This document shows positions 49,802 through 58,589 of a stretch of DNA of 64,000 nt, in pieces (the first letter of the stretch is position 1; each line of letters begins with the position of its first letter). The position numbers and the translations under genes were made by a program. Origin of the DNA: Methanococcoides orientis (GTDB lineage Archaea; Halobacteriota; Methanosarcinia; Methanosarcinales; Methanosarcinaceae). The notes below the pieces were generated by a model that was given only the letters and a program-made list of their open reading frames with translations, was not told the DNA's origin and made no database searches. The DNA is taken from assembly GCF_021184045.1 (NCBI RefSeq), contig NZ_CP073710.1:1374685-1438684 (forward strand), written 5' to 3'.

Positions 49802-51148
49802 GTGAACAAAACTATAGAATCAATCAAAAGAATTAACTTGCGTCTATTCTTAGCACTTCTTTTGACCGGTTTGATACCAACGGCATACACGACTGTACGT
49901 ATATTTTTCCTTGGAAATCTCCCGAACGATTGGGGGATTAATATTGCCTCACAACTCATGTGGGTCAATCTTCTCTACGAAATATTACAGGAATCCCTGA
50001 TTTTACCACTTTATTTCATACTTGGAAAAGCAATATCGAATACTAACGAGTTCACGAACCGTCTAAAGGGTAGTTTGATAGTGGTATTCTCTATATACAC
50101 CGCCCTTTCACTGCTTATATCCATATTCGCCGAGCCGATGGTAGTGGCAATGGCACAAACCCCCAATTTGGTGACTGCTACAGTGTCATACATACGTCTG
50201 GAAACGATAGCATATATCTTCCTGACAATGTGGAAGTTCATAATGCTCGTACTTCTTCTTATAGGAAGAGACAAACTGATCTACATCGTGCTCGCAGTCC
50301 AGATGGTCCTCACAATGCTATTGGATACATTGTTCATTTCAGAACTTGATTTTTCTCTGAACCTTGGAGTAAATGGTATCGCAATAACCAACATAATAGT
50401 AAACATCATCCTCTTGGCAGTCTTTTTGGTCCTGCTCAAGAACAATGAGAATATAGACATATTCCAGAAAGACAGAGTCAGTTTTAGCTGGCTCAAACAA
50501 TGGAAGGTAATTGCAGGTTATTCCGGCCTTGAAACTTTGATAAGGAATATAGCGTTCATGTTTATGGTAGTGAGAATGGTAAACATCATCAGCGAACCGG
50601 GAACATTCTGGGTCACTAATAGCTTCATCTGGGGATGGTTACTGCTTCCGGTGCTACAACTGAGTGAATTGATAAAAAGTGATTGTTCCAAAAGCGAGGA
50701 GAATATTACCAGGAATTTCAGAGGATATATGGGGATCACAACCATAATAATTGCAGCTTGGTTGGTGACAATACCACTCTGGGAACCGTTCATTAAGAAT
50801 GTAATGAATATGGGAAATTATGATGTGATATTCCACCTTGTACTGATATCACTACCTTTCTACATCATATTCGCATACAACAACCTCATAGATTCAATAT
50901 TTTATGGAATAGGGAAAACGGAATACATGTTGTTCCAATCAGTTTTGGTGAACACCATATTCTACGGTGCTCTTTTCATTCTTTTCCAGATGGGAGTATA
51001 TAAACCCACATTGGAATTGATCACATTGATGTTCGCAGCAGGAATAGCAGCAGACTCAATGCTCACATTTGTGATGTACTGGTACTTATCGAAGAAAGGT
51101 AAGATCGTGCACAAGTACGGACTGGAGGCGTCGATGGCCACAGATTGA
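49802..51148 (+). CDS. MATE-type membrane transporter
   Basis: A 448-residue integral membrane protein with about 12 hydrophobic segments and the MATE/polysaccharide-flippase layout (A-S-Q-L-M-W-V-N-L-L-Y-E-I, D-T-L-F-I-S-E-L, G-V-N-G-I-A-I-T-N-I-I-V-N). MATE proteins export cationic drugs or metabolites in exchange for Na+ or H+. The substrate is unknown. The start is GTG at 49802 with AGGTGA upstream. The gap before it (49509-49801) shows no gene. Confidence 0.75.
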   Translation: MNKTIESIKRINLRLFLALLLTGLIPTAYTTVRIFFLGNLPNDWGINIASQLMWVNLLYEILQESLILPLYFILGKAISNTNEFTNRLKGSLIVVFSIYTALSLLISIFAEPMVVAMAQTPNLVTATVSYIRLETIAYIFLTMWKFIMLVLLLIGRDKLIYIVLAVQMVLTMLLDTLFISELDFSLNLGVNGIAITNIIVNIILLAVFLVLLKNNENIDIFQKDRVSFSWLKQWKVIAGYSGLETLIRNIAFMFMVVRMVNIISEPGTFWVTNSFIWGWLLLPVLQLSELIKSDCSKSEENITRNFRGYMGITTIIIAAWLVTIPLWEPFIKNVMNMGNYDVIFHLVLISLPFYIIFAYNNLIDSIFYGIGKTEYMLFQSVLVNTIFYGALFILFQMGVYKPTLELITLMFAAGIAADSMLTFVMYWYLSKKGKIVHKYGLEASMATD

Positions 51149-51449
51149 CTTAGACAACTCAAACCGAAATTCCTTTTTTAACCAGCATTAGCAGAGTTCA
51201 CCGAAAAATCGATTTTACCGAAAATTGATTCAAATAGATGCAATGTTGTTGACGTATTCCCCGAGAGATTACCAGGCTAGGATCACAGCCAGTTGATAAA
51301 AGTTCGTTAGCTCCCACCCTCATATTCTATATTTATCGAGTAAATGCAACTATGGTTCAGCCCCTACATTCATACAGTTAACACATTTGTGCGATGTTTT
51401 CATATACAACTTAATTGAAATATATTGGCAATGTTGGGCGTGGGAATAA
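51149..51449. other. Intergenic region with conserved upstream module, copy 3
   Basis: From about 51213 to 51449 it is the third copy of the module that also precedes 13212 and 14609. No gene is present. The TATA-like AAATATATTGGC and TTGGGCGTGGG before the ATG are at the same positions as in the other copies. Confidence 0.75.
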
Positions 51450-52883
51450 ATGCAAATGAAATCAGGTAACACCTTCTATATTGCAATAACAATTATCTTT
51501 TTGATAATAACATCGAATAGTGTAGCAGCAGCTACGATTACTGTTGATGATAGTGGGAATGCAGATTATACTACCATTCAAGCAGCCATCGACACTGCAA
51601 ACAACGGTGATACAATCCTTGTTAATCCTGGAAAGTATTCAGAAAACATTGATGTGGACAAGGAGTTAACAATAATAGCAGAATCTGGATATCCAGATGA
51701 TACGACTGTTCAAGCCGTAAACCCAGATGATCCTGTATTTCATGTAACTGTAAATAACGTGACAATCAGCGGATTTAATGTGACAGGTGCTAATGGCACT
51801 GAAAAAAACAGTCCTGCCTATGGAATATATCTTGATGGAAGACATGAATTTGTTATCGCTAATGATAGCGAAGTCCAGGGTTGTACCATTACTAACAATC
51901 AATTGTCAAACAATAGCATAGGTGTCTGTTTGGAGGACTCCAGCAATAATGTACTGAGTAATAATACTGCATCAGACAACCGTATCGCCATCTCTTTTGG
52001 GAGTTCCGACAACAGTAAGCTAAGTAATAATACTATATTGAACAATGAAAGAGGAATTCTTATGATTGGAAGCTCTAATGACACATTTAACAATAACAAT
52101 ATTTCGAACAACGGGATTGCTATTGTTTTGGTCATTTATAGCAACGACAATACGTTTAGCAATAACATAGCTTCGGACAACGAACATGGTATCTACATTA
52201 GGGACTCCTCAAATCTCACACTTATAAATAACACTGCAAACTTCAACAAACGTGACGGAATATACCTTGATCGTTCCTACTATAACGTGCTGGAAGGCAA
52301 CACAGCAAATTCAAACGGTGAACATGGAATTTATCTTAATGAATTTTCCTGGGGCAATTATCTGGGAAACAACACTGCTTCGAATAATGAGCACGGAATC
52401 ATGTTGTATTATTACAGCGACCATAACTCATTGATCAATAATACTGCAAACTCGAACGAACAATATGGTATCTATCTGAATGAAACCAGTAACAACAGTA
52501 TCGAGGAAAACACTGCAAACTCGAACAAAATGCATGGAATATACCTGAAATCCTCCACCTTCAATACGATTGTTAATAATACTGCAAACTTGAACGACCA
52601 TCACGGTATCAACCTCAATCAATCCAATAACAAAACTGTGAATACTGATATCATAACACATGATTTCAAATATTGCAAGTTCCTTGAAGATTCCAGCAAT
52701 AACAATACCGTGAGTGGAAATCATCTATTCGAGAATGGCAAAGGTCTCGTTGCAAATGTTTCTGAAAATAACATCGGCATCAACTACATCAACGATAGGG
52801 GAATTACCGAGATGCCTTTTATCGGTTCCGTGCTGACATTGATCATATTGGGAATTGCATTTATGTTTATAAGAAGAGAATGA
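51450..52883 (+). CDS. NosD-like beta-helix surface protein, paralogue of 16334
   Basis: A 477-residue protein with the same length, signal peptide (M-Q-M-K start), NosD motif, about 13 beta-helix turns and C-terminal anchor as the cargo gene at 16334, and near-identical sequence over most of its length. Differences are concentrated around residues 120-215. It lies outside any terminal-repeat element I can see, yet shares both the upstream module of 14609 and the downstream 70 bases of 16334, so it looks like a recombined copy of the element's genes or the source of them. Confidence 0.8.
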   Translation: MQMKSGNTFYIAITIIFLIITSNSVAAATITVDDSGNADYTTIQAAIDTANNGDTILVNPGKYSENIDVDKELTIIAESGYPDDTTVQAVNPDDPVFHVTVNNVTISGFNVTGANGTEKNSPAYGIYLDGRHEFVIANDSEVQGCTITNNQLSNNSIGVCLEDSSNNVLSNNTASDNRIAISFGSSDNSKLSNNTILNNERGILMIGSSNDTFNNNNISNNGIAIVLVIYSNDNTFSNNIASDNEHGIYIRDSSNLTLINNTANFNKRDGIYLDRSYYNVLEGNTANSNGEHGIYLNEFSWGNYLGNNTASNNEHGIMLYYYSDHNSLINNTANSNEQYGIYLNETSNNSIEENTANSNKMHGIYLKSSTFNTIVNNTANLNDHHGINLNQSNNKTVNTDIITHDFKYCKFLEDSSNNNTVSGNHLFENGKGLVANVSENNIGINYINDRGITEMPFIGSVLTLIILGIAFMFIRRE

Positions 52884-53005
52884 GATGCAACAGGCTTAAT
52901 TAAAAGACTGTTGAGAGGATGGGAGTCAAAGCGAGGGATAATTTATTCTATTTTTTGACCGATAAATACCCTATTTTTCAGACAAATCTGCCAAAACAGA
53001 TAACC

Positions 53006-53013
53006 ATTTATAC
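53006..53013 (+). promoter_or_regulatory. TATA box of the ferritin gene
   Basis: ATTTATAC about 135 bases before the ferritin ATG predicts a start point near 53035 and thus a leader of about 110 bases, long for this genome, which contains the hairpin at 53055-53110. Confidence 0.5.
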
Positions 53014-53054
53014 AGATTGAAACTATAATTCAATGTACTTTCAGAAGAAAAATA

Positions 53055-53110
53055 CCATTCGGAGGCTCAGGGGGAACACCGGAAATATCGGGGAGCCAGT
53101 TCCGGAATGG
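53055..53110 (+). promoter_or_regulatory. Bulged hairpin in the ferritin mRNA leader
   Basis: CCATTC (53055-53060) pairs with GAATGG (53105-53110), GGA (53061-53063) with TCC (53101-53103), and GGCTC (53064-53068) with GAGCC (53093-53097), leaving G104 and 98-100 bulged. The top loop can form a further CCG/CGG stem. It ends 34 bases before the ATG. Ribosome site GGAGGAG lies outside the stem. Control of ferritin synthesis by iron or another signal is plausible but not shown. Confidence 0.5.
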
Positions 53111-53144
53111 AAGAATAATACATCGATACGGAGGAGTCTCTAAA

Positions 53145-53675
53145 ATGATAAGTGAAAAGATGACAGATGCACTTAACACGCAGATCAACAAGGAAATGTA
53201 TTCCGCATATCTTTACATGGCAATGTCAGCTCACAGCTCTAACATCGGGCTTAACGGATTTGCGAACTGGTTCATGGTCCAGTACCAGGAAGAGATGTTG
53301 CATGCTATGAAGCTCTACAACTATGTTAACGATCAGGGAGCACCTGTCAAACTCATGCAGATCGATGAACCACCACAGGAGTTCGGCAGTGCACTGGACA
53401 TGCTCTATGCAACCCTTGAACATGAGCAGTTCATCACAAAATCCATCAATGATCTCGTGGACCTTGCCATCGAAGAGAAGGACCATGCAACCCACATCTT
53501 CCTCCAGTGGTACATCACCGAGCAGATCGAGGAAGAGGGCAATGACAATGAGATCATCGACAAGCTCAAACTTGCAGGCGAGGAAGGCAACGGCCTGTTC
53601 ATTATCGATAAGGAACTCTCTGCAAGGGTATTCAACCCGCCTGCAGCAGTAACCGACTGGACACAGATCAGGTGA
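53145..53675 (+). CDS. ftn: Ferritin
   Basis: A 176-residue non-heme ferritin forming a 24-mer iron store. The ferroxidase residues are visible: E in N-K-E-M-Y-S-A-Y-L-Y, E-E-M-L-H-A in Q-Y-Q-E-E-M-L-H, and E-H-E-Q plus E-E-K-D-H-A-T-H and Q-W-Y-I-T-E-Q-I-E-E-E in later helices. Length is normal. Its long leader has a bulged hairpin. The AhpD-like gene follows five bases after the stop, suggesting a stress-linked operon. Confidence 0.93.
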   Translation: MISEKMTDALNTQINKEMYSAYLYMAMSAHSSNIGLNGFANWFMVQYQEEMLHAMKLYNYVNDQGAPVKLMQIDEPPQEFGSALDMLYATLEHEQFITKSINDLVDLAIEEKDHATHIFLQWYITEQIEEEGNDNEIIDKLKLAGEEGNGLFIIDKELSARVFNPPAAVTDWTQIR

Positions 53676-53680
53676 TATCA

Positions 53681-54040
53681 ATGACAGGAAATACAGAAGA
53701 AATAAAGCAGGTCAAAGGCTCCATGCCAAAGGCCATCAAGATGGCAAAGGAGATGGACGATGACTTCGGACAGGGACTTGCGGGATTCTACAAGGCCATC
53801 TGGAAGGACAGGGAAGACGGACTTTCAATGAAGAACAAGCACCTGATGGTCTTTGCCATAGCATGTTCAAAGAACAATACCAACAGTGCTAAGAAGATCC
53901 TCGTGAAGCTCAAGAAGCACGGTGCTACAAGAGCAGAGGTCCTGGACGCAATGATGATGGCAGCATGGACCGGCGGCATCCAGAACTTTACTGACATTAG
54001 CACTGATGTGCTGCCAGAAATGGATAAACTTGGTTACTAA
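53681..54040 (+). CDS. Carboxymuconolactone decarboxylase-like protein after ferritin
   Basis: A 119-residue AhpD/CMD-fold protein: G-F-Y-K-A-I-W-K-D ... K-H-L-M-V-F-A-I-A-C-S-K-N-N-T-N-S-A ... L-K-K-H-G-A-T-R-A-E-V-L-D-A-M-M-M-A-A. The redox CxxC of AhpD is reduced to one cysteine. The ATG at 53681 is chosen since AGGTGAT of the ferritin stop region is its ribosome site. The tight link to ferritin suggests a peroxide or iron stress role (inference). Confidence 0.8.
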   Translation: MTGNTEEIKQVKGSMPKAIKMAKEMDDDFGQGLAGFYKAIWKDREDGLSMKNKHLMVFAIACSKNNTNSAKKILVKLKKHGATRAEVLDAMMMAAWTGGIQNFTDISTDVLPEMDKLGY

Positions 54041-54145
54041 GACCTGATCCGGGTCTTAACTTCTTTTTTTATTGAGGAGGGGGAGAGCATAACAGATCGA
54101 AAAAGGGATAGCCCTTCACTGAAAGATAATATAATCATCAGGAAC

Positions 54146-54961
54146 ATGAATAAAGAAGAGGTATCTTTTGCAATTGAAATGGCATCTTCTGAAGGCTGGA
54201 ACCCCGGAATCCATGACGGAGAGATCTTCTATGACACTGATCCTAAAGGGTTCTTTATTGCCGAAATGAACGGAGAGTTCCTTGGTAGTGCATCTGCTGT
54301 CGCTTACGATAATTCCTACGGTTTTATGGGATTTTATGTTGTACGACCTGAATGCCGGGATAAAGGAATAGGAATGTTATTGACAAATGCCTGTCTGACC
54401 CATCTTGGCCATAGAACTATCGGGCTAGATGGCGTTGTCGAGAACGAAATAAAATATCGTGATCGAATGGGATTCAGAACACTATACAGCAACTTGCGAT
54501 ATGAAGGAACGGGAGGAGGAGATATACCAGATGGGATTACCAATATCTCAGATGTCCCTTTTGATGATCTGGTCGAATATGATTCAAGAATGTTCTTCTG
54601 CAAACGCCCTTACTTCCTTCGCTCATGGGTACGACAAAACGAAAGCAATGCTTTTGCAGTGCTGGATAATGGAACTATAAAAGGATACGGCGTCATTCGA
54701 AAATGCTTTGAAGGATATAAGATGGGACCACTATTTGCAGATGATCATGAGACAGCACAAAAACTTTTCAGTGCCCTCAAAAGCAGCGCAGGGAATGAAA
54801 AGTTCTATCTTGATATACCCGAACCAAACAAGAATGCGGTCTCAATGGCAGAAGATGAGGGAATGTCAATCGTTTTCAAAACGGTAAGGATGTATAAGAA
54901 CGGAAAACCGGAACTTCCCCTAGAATCGATATACGGGGTTACATCTTTCGAACTTGGTTAA
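54146..54961 (+). CDS. GNAT acetyltransferase with YitH-type C-terminal domain
   Basis: A 271-residue protein with an N-terminal GNAT domain (W-N-P-G, G-F-Y-V-V-R-P-E-C-R-D-K-G-I-G-M-L-L as the acetyl-CoA loop) and a second GNAT-like YitH/HolE domain (F-A-V-L-D-N-G-T-I-K-G-Y-G-V-I-R, G-P-L-F-A-D). The usual first strand, I-I-I-R-N, lies just upstream of this ATG in the same frame without an ATG, GTG or TTG, so translation may begin at a rare start nearer the GGAGGGGGAG at 54076-54085. The substrate is unknown. Confidence 0.75.
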   Translation: MNKEEVSFAIEMASSEGWNPGIHDGEIFYDTDPKGFFIAEMNGEFLGSASAVAYDNSYGFMGFYVVRPECRDKGIGMLLTNACLTHLGHRTIGLDGVVENEIKYRDRMGFRTLYSNLRYEGTGGGDIPDGITNISDVPFDDLVEYDSRMFFCKRPYFLRSWVRQNESNAFAVLDNGTIKGYGVIRKCFEGYKMGPLFADDHETAQKLFSALKSSAGNEKFYLDIPEPNKNAVSMAEDEGMSIVFKTVRMYKNGKPELPLESIYGVTSFELG

Positions 54962-54998
54962 TAGAAATAATAAAAATAATAAACGAAGAGCGATAATC

Positions 54999-56201
54999 TC
55001 ACTCTTCGTCGTAATAACCGATCTCTTCTTTTGTCAGGTAACATGCAGGGTCATCTGCCCAGACATTGTCATACACAGCCTCGGCTCGTACACGGAAATT
55101 GCCATTGCAGACATCGAACCATTTGCACTTTGCACACCTGTCGGCATTTGCCTTGATGAGAGGTTTTCTGTCCTTAAGGCCTGCCATGAGCTCATCGTCA
55201 AGATCGGTCCAGATCTCGCTGAACTTCCTGTCCTTCACGTTTCCGAAGCTGTAGTGTCTCCAAAACTGATCAGGGTGTACTGAGCCGTCCCATGAAACGC
55301 AACCAAAGCCAATTCCTGTGGAATTACCGCGGTTCATCTGCAGGAGCTCGTAGACATCATCTGCACGTTCCGGGTTCTCTTTTGCCAGTCGCATGTATAT
55401 GTATGGACCATCACAGTGATTGTCCACTGTCAGTACCTCGACAGGCATTGCCTTCTCATGAAGCTGCTTTGTGCGGTCCATGATCAGGTCGACGGTCTTG
55501 CGGCTATCTTCCAGTGAAAGGTCCTCATCGATGATCTTGGTACCCCTTCCGGCATAGACCAGATGGTAGAAGCAGATACGTGGGATGTTCTCTTCCTCGA
55601 GCATGTCGAAGATCGCAGGAATATCTGCAACGTTCTGCTTGTTAATGGTAAAACGCAATCCCACCTTGATACCCTCTCTCTGGCAATTGCGAAGGCCTGC
55701 CATTGCATCATCGAAAGCTCCTTTCATGCCACGGAACTTGTCGTTGGTCTCACGCACACCATCAATGGAGATGCCCACATAGGAAAGACCGATCTTCTTG
55801 AGCGTCTTTGCCATTTCCTCGTCAATAAGAGTGCCGTTGGTGGAAATTACCGCACGCATTCCTTTGGATATCGCGTATTCGGCAAGCTCAGGAAGGTCCT
55901 TGCGCATCAGCGGTTCGCCTCCTGAGAAAAGTATCACAGGGGAGCCGAACTCTGCAAGGTCATCGATCAGTTCCCTACCCTGCTCGGTGGTAAGTTCGTC
56001 CTTGTAATCAATGTCCTTTGATTGTGCATAACAGTGAACACAGCGAAGATTGCAGCGTCTGGTCACATTCCAAACGACTACGGGCTTCTTGTCCTTTGCA
56101 AATTGCAGCAGGTGTGAAGGAAGTCGTTTTGAATCCCGCCCGTAACGAAGGGCGTCTGATGGTTCAACAGTTCCGCAATAGAGTTTTGAAATTCCTATCA
56201 T
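54999..56201 (-). CDS. ahbC: 12,18-didecarboxysiroheme deacetylase (radical SAM)
   Basis: A 400-residue radical SAM enzyme of the alternative heme pathway. It has C-N-L-R-C-V-H-C near residue 50 for the SAM cluster, G-G-E-P-L at the SAM site, and a C-terminal auxiliary cluster set (C-A-K-C-K-W-F-D-V-C). The N-terminal G-I-S-K-L-Y-C-G-T-V-E-P-S-D-A-L-R-Y-G-R is typical of methanogen AhbC, as distinct from AhbD. It removes the acetate side chains to give iron coproporphyrin III. hemD and cobA lie upstream on the same strand, supporting a tetrapyrrole role. A GGAGG site precedes the ATG. Confidence 0.85.
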   Translation of the reverse strand: MIGISKLYCGTVEPSDALRYGRDSKRLPSHLLQFAKDKKPVVVWNVTRRCNLRCVHCYAQSKDIDYKDELTTEQGRELIDDLAEFGSPVILFSGGEPLMRKDLPELAEYAISKGMRAVISTNGTLIDEEMAKTLKKIGLSYVGISIDGVRETNDKFRGMKGAFDDAMAGLRNCQREGIKVGLRFTINKQNVADIPAIFDMLEEENIPRICFYHLVYAGRGTKIIDEDLSLEDSRKTVDLIMDRTKQLHEKAMPVEVLTVDNHCDGPYIYMRLAKENPERADDVYELLQMNRGNSTGIGFGCVSWDGSVHPDQFWRHYSFGNVKDRKFSEIWTDLDDELMAGLKDRKPLIKANADRCAKCKWFDVCNGNFRVRAEAVYDNVWADDPACYLTKEEIGYYDEE

Positions 56202-56263
56202 TGTGATCCTCCTGCAATATTAGTTAATGATCAAATTTTCGTTTTTTATTTTAAATTTATAAT

Positions 56264-57067
56264 TTAGTTGTTATCAAGTGCTGCTTTTGCAACCTTGAGT
56301 ATCTCTTTGAAAGTGTATTCATCCGGTGTGACGTTCACTTCAACATCATATTCCTTCAATGTATTGGCCGTAGGAATTCCGATCGCAGCCACAAGTGAAT
56401 CGGCAAGCACTTCCCTGATCTTTTCACCTGCACCCATTGCTGCTGCCTGGTCGAAGAAACTGCGCACCATCATGGAGCTTGTGAATGCAAAGACATCGAT
56501 CTCTTTGTTGAGACTTCTGGTAATAAGCTCCTCCTGCAATGGCCCTTTGGGCATTGTCAGGGTGTAAACCTTTGTCTCAAGAACGTTCGCACCACAATCA
56601 CGAAGTCCGGTTATCAGCAGTTTTGAACCGTATGCGCTCCTTGCAGTATCTATGTTCTTACCCTTAACTTCAGGACAGAGGAATTCCACAAGTCCTTCTG
56701 AACTGTAGACACCTGGCATTCCCATTACTTCGATACCAAGGTTTTCCAGTTGCTTCCGGGTCGTTGGACCAATAGCAATAACTTTGGTGATGTTGAGCGC
56801 TTCGATGAATTCATCACGCCTGTCCACCGGGATCTTCTCCAGGGTAAAATCAATACCATTAGCACTTGTAAATATCACATAATCGGATATGCCGGAGAAT
56901 ACGTTCTCTGCGAAAGTGCCAAAGTACTCGTCTTCCATAGCCTCAAGCTCGATCATGGGAACAGCCACTACATCGAAACCAAAAGATTCCGCAAGTTTTC
57001 TGGAACCCTCAACATATCCCTGAGGCCTCATGATTGCAATAACAGGCTTACGATCAGTTGCATCCAT
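56264..57067 (-). CDS. hemD: Uroporphyrinogen-III synthase
   Basis: A 267-residue enzyme of the HemD family, converting hydroxymethylbilane to uroporphyrinogen III with inversion of ring D. Characteristic stretches are I-F-T-S-A-N-G-I near residue 62, I-A-I-G-P-T-T, and V-F-A-F-T-S-S-M-M-V-R-S-F in the second half. Sequence is diverse in this family, so context (between cobA and ahbC) adds weight. Confidence 0.88.
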   Translation of the reverse strand: MDATDRKPVIAIMRPQGYVEGSRKLAESFGFDVVAVPMIELEAMEDEYFGTFAENVFSGISDYVIFTSANGIDFTLEKIPVDRRDEFIEALNITKVIAIGPTTRKQLENLGIEVMGMPGVYSSEGLVEFLCPEVKGKNIDTARSAYGSKLLITGLRDCGANVLETKVYTLTMPKGPLQEELITRSLNKEIDVFAFTSSMMVRSFFDQAAAMGAGEKIREVLADSLVAAIGIPTANTLKEYDVEVNVTPDEYTFKEILKVAKAALDNN

Positions 57068-57130
57068 ATGAACATCTCTTAATTATCAAATATCAAATAT
57101 CAATTTACTATCAGATGGCGTTCGAGAACT

Positions 57131-57883
57131 TTAGATCTGGGAACCCAGTATCTCATGGAGCTTGACAACATCACCAATTACAGTAAGTGCCGGTGCTTTT
57201 ACATTCTGGTCCTTTGAGATCTGTGCGATTGTCTCAACTGTACCGATGGTCACGCGCTGGTCAGGACGTGTTCCCCTTTCTACCATTGCAACAGGGGTAT
57301 TTGGATCCTTACCGAATTTCATGAGCTCGTTCATGTTGCGCTCAAGCATCTTGACTCCCATGAAGATAACGATAGTGCCACCAAAAGCTGCAAGTGTCTC
57401 CCAGTCAAGAGCTGTTTCTGCTTTGGTAGGGTCCTCATGTCCGGTGATGAATGTCACCATTGAAGCATGGTCCCTGTGAGTTACAGGAATACCTGCATAA
57501 GCGGTAGCTGCCAGTGCAGATGTTATGCCGGGTACAACTTCGAACTCAATGCCTGCTTTGACAAGTTCCTCGGCCTCTTCTCCACCACGACCGAACATGT
57601 ATGGGTCGCCTCCCTTAAGACGAAGCACATTCTTGCCTTCCTTTGCCTTCTCAACGATCACATCGTTGATCTCGCTCTGAGTAAGTGTGTGATCGCCTGC
57701 ATGCTTGCCTGCATCTACCTTCTCAGCTGCCTCCGGCATGGTATCCAGGATCTGCTTTCCCGGAAGCTGGTCATATACTATGACATCAGCTGTATCCATA
57801 AGTCTGCGAGCTTTCACGGTCATCAGTTCAGGGTCGCCGGGACCTGAGCCTACAAGATATACTTTTCCGTATTTTTGAGCCAT
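57131..57883 (-). CDS. cobA: Uroporphyrin-III C-methyltransferase
   Basis: A 250-residue SAM-dependent methyltransferase forming precorrin-2, the precursor of siroheme, heme (via ahb) and cobamides or F430. It has V-G-S-G-P-G-D-P-E-L near residue 8, D-V-I-V-Y-D-Q-L, L-R-L-K-G-G-D-P-Y-M-F-G-R-G-G-E-E, and V-P-G-I-T-S-A-L-A-A. The ATG at 57883 is preferred to a TTG six codons earlier; GAGGAT is upstream. It heads the cobA-hemD-ahbC cluster. Confidence 0.95.
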   Translation of the reverse strand: MAQKYGKVYLVGSGPGDPELMTVKARRLMDTADVIVYDQLPGKQILDTMPEAAEKVDAGKHAGDHTLTQSEINDVIVEKAKEGKNVLRLKGGDPYMFGRGGEEAEELVKAGIEFEVVPGITSALAATAYAGIPVTHRDHASMVTFITGHEDPTKAETALDWETLAAFGGTIVIFMGVKMLERNMNELMKFGKDPNTPVAMVERGTRPDQRVTIGTVETIAQISKDQNVKAPALTVIGDVVKLHEILGSQI

Positions 57884-58085
57884 ATTACCAGATATCCTCA
57901 ATTTCTATTTTGCTGATGGTAAGAACCTGATATAATAAATAGATTGATATGCGTATCTTCCGGGATTACAAAGAGATGCTCAGAACAAAAGCTATCTTGA
58001 ACTGGAAAATAGCACAACGTGTACAAAAATGCCTATTGAAAAGAAAGAAGAGGTTACCCAATGAAAACTGAGTAACATGAAAAGA

Positions 58086-58484
58086 TCAGCTTTTGTCCAG
58101 AATATATAGAAGCATTTCCTTGTTCAGTTTTCCTTCACGTGAAAGCTTCGCAGCAATATCATCATTTACAATTCCTTCAGATTTCATCTCCTTGATCTTC
58201 TCAATGATCGCAGGTGAGATGCTGTAGTACTCATTGATGTCCTTCCTGTGTCCCCAGACATCGCCTTCAACAAGCTTTATCTTCTGCATTTCCAGGAACA
58301 TTTCAATCGATTTGGAAACAGTGCGGCGGTATGATGTAGGTATCTGGATAACTTCTACATCCTTGCATCTTTTTATGAGATTGAAGATATCCTCATTCGA
58401 TGGTCTGAATGCAAGATGGATCACTTTTTCACCGGTGTCAAGATTTTGAATTTCATCTCTTTTGCTTACAACTCTAATTTTCAT
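58086..58484 (-). CDS. DUF1699 family protein
   Basis: A 132-residue protein matching DUF1699, known mainly from Methanosarcinales: M-K-I-R-V-V-S-K-R-D-E-I-Q, V-I-H-L-A-F-R-P-S-N-E-D-I-F, S-Y-R-R-T-V-S-K-S-I-E-M-F-L and E-G-D-V-W-G-H-R-K-D-I-N-E-Y. The last 40 residues look like a helix-turn-helix, so DNA binding is possible. The function is unknown. Confidence 0.85.
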   Translation of the reverse strand: MKIRVVSKRDEIQNLDTGEKVIHLAFRPSNEDIFNLIKRCKDVEVIQIPTSYRRTVSKSIEMFLEMQKIKLVEGDVWGHRKDINEYYSISPAIIEKIKEMKSEGIVNDDIAAKLSREGKLNKEMLLYILDKS

Positions 58485-58589
58485 AGGAACACCTCATTAT
58501 ATTGAAACAGTTTGATATAACTTATCAAATTAATTATTAATCTGCGACCTATTAAATAATTAACGACTGAAAAATTCTTTAGAGCCCGA

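Noticed and set aside
51197-52990. A second copy of the 5.4-kb TIR element
   Set aside because: Gene and module are copies, but neither GGGCTTGCCC ends, iterons nor a 9-bp duplication were found around them.
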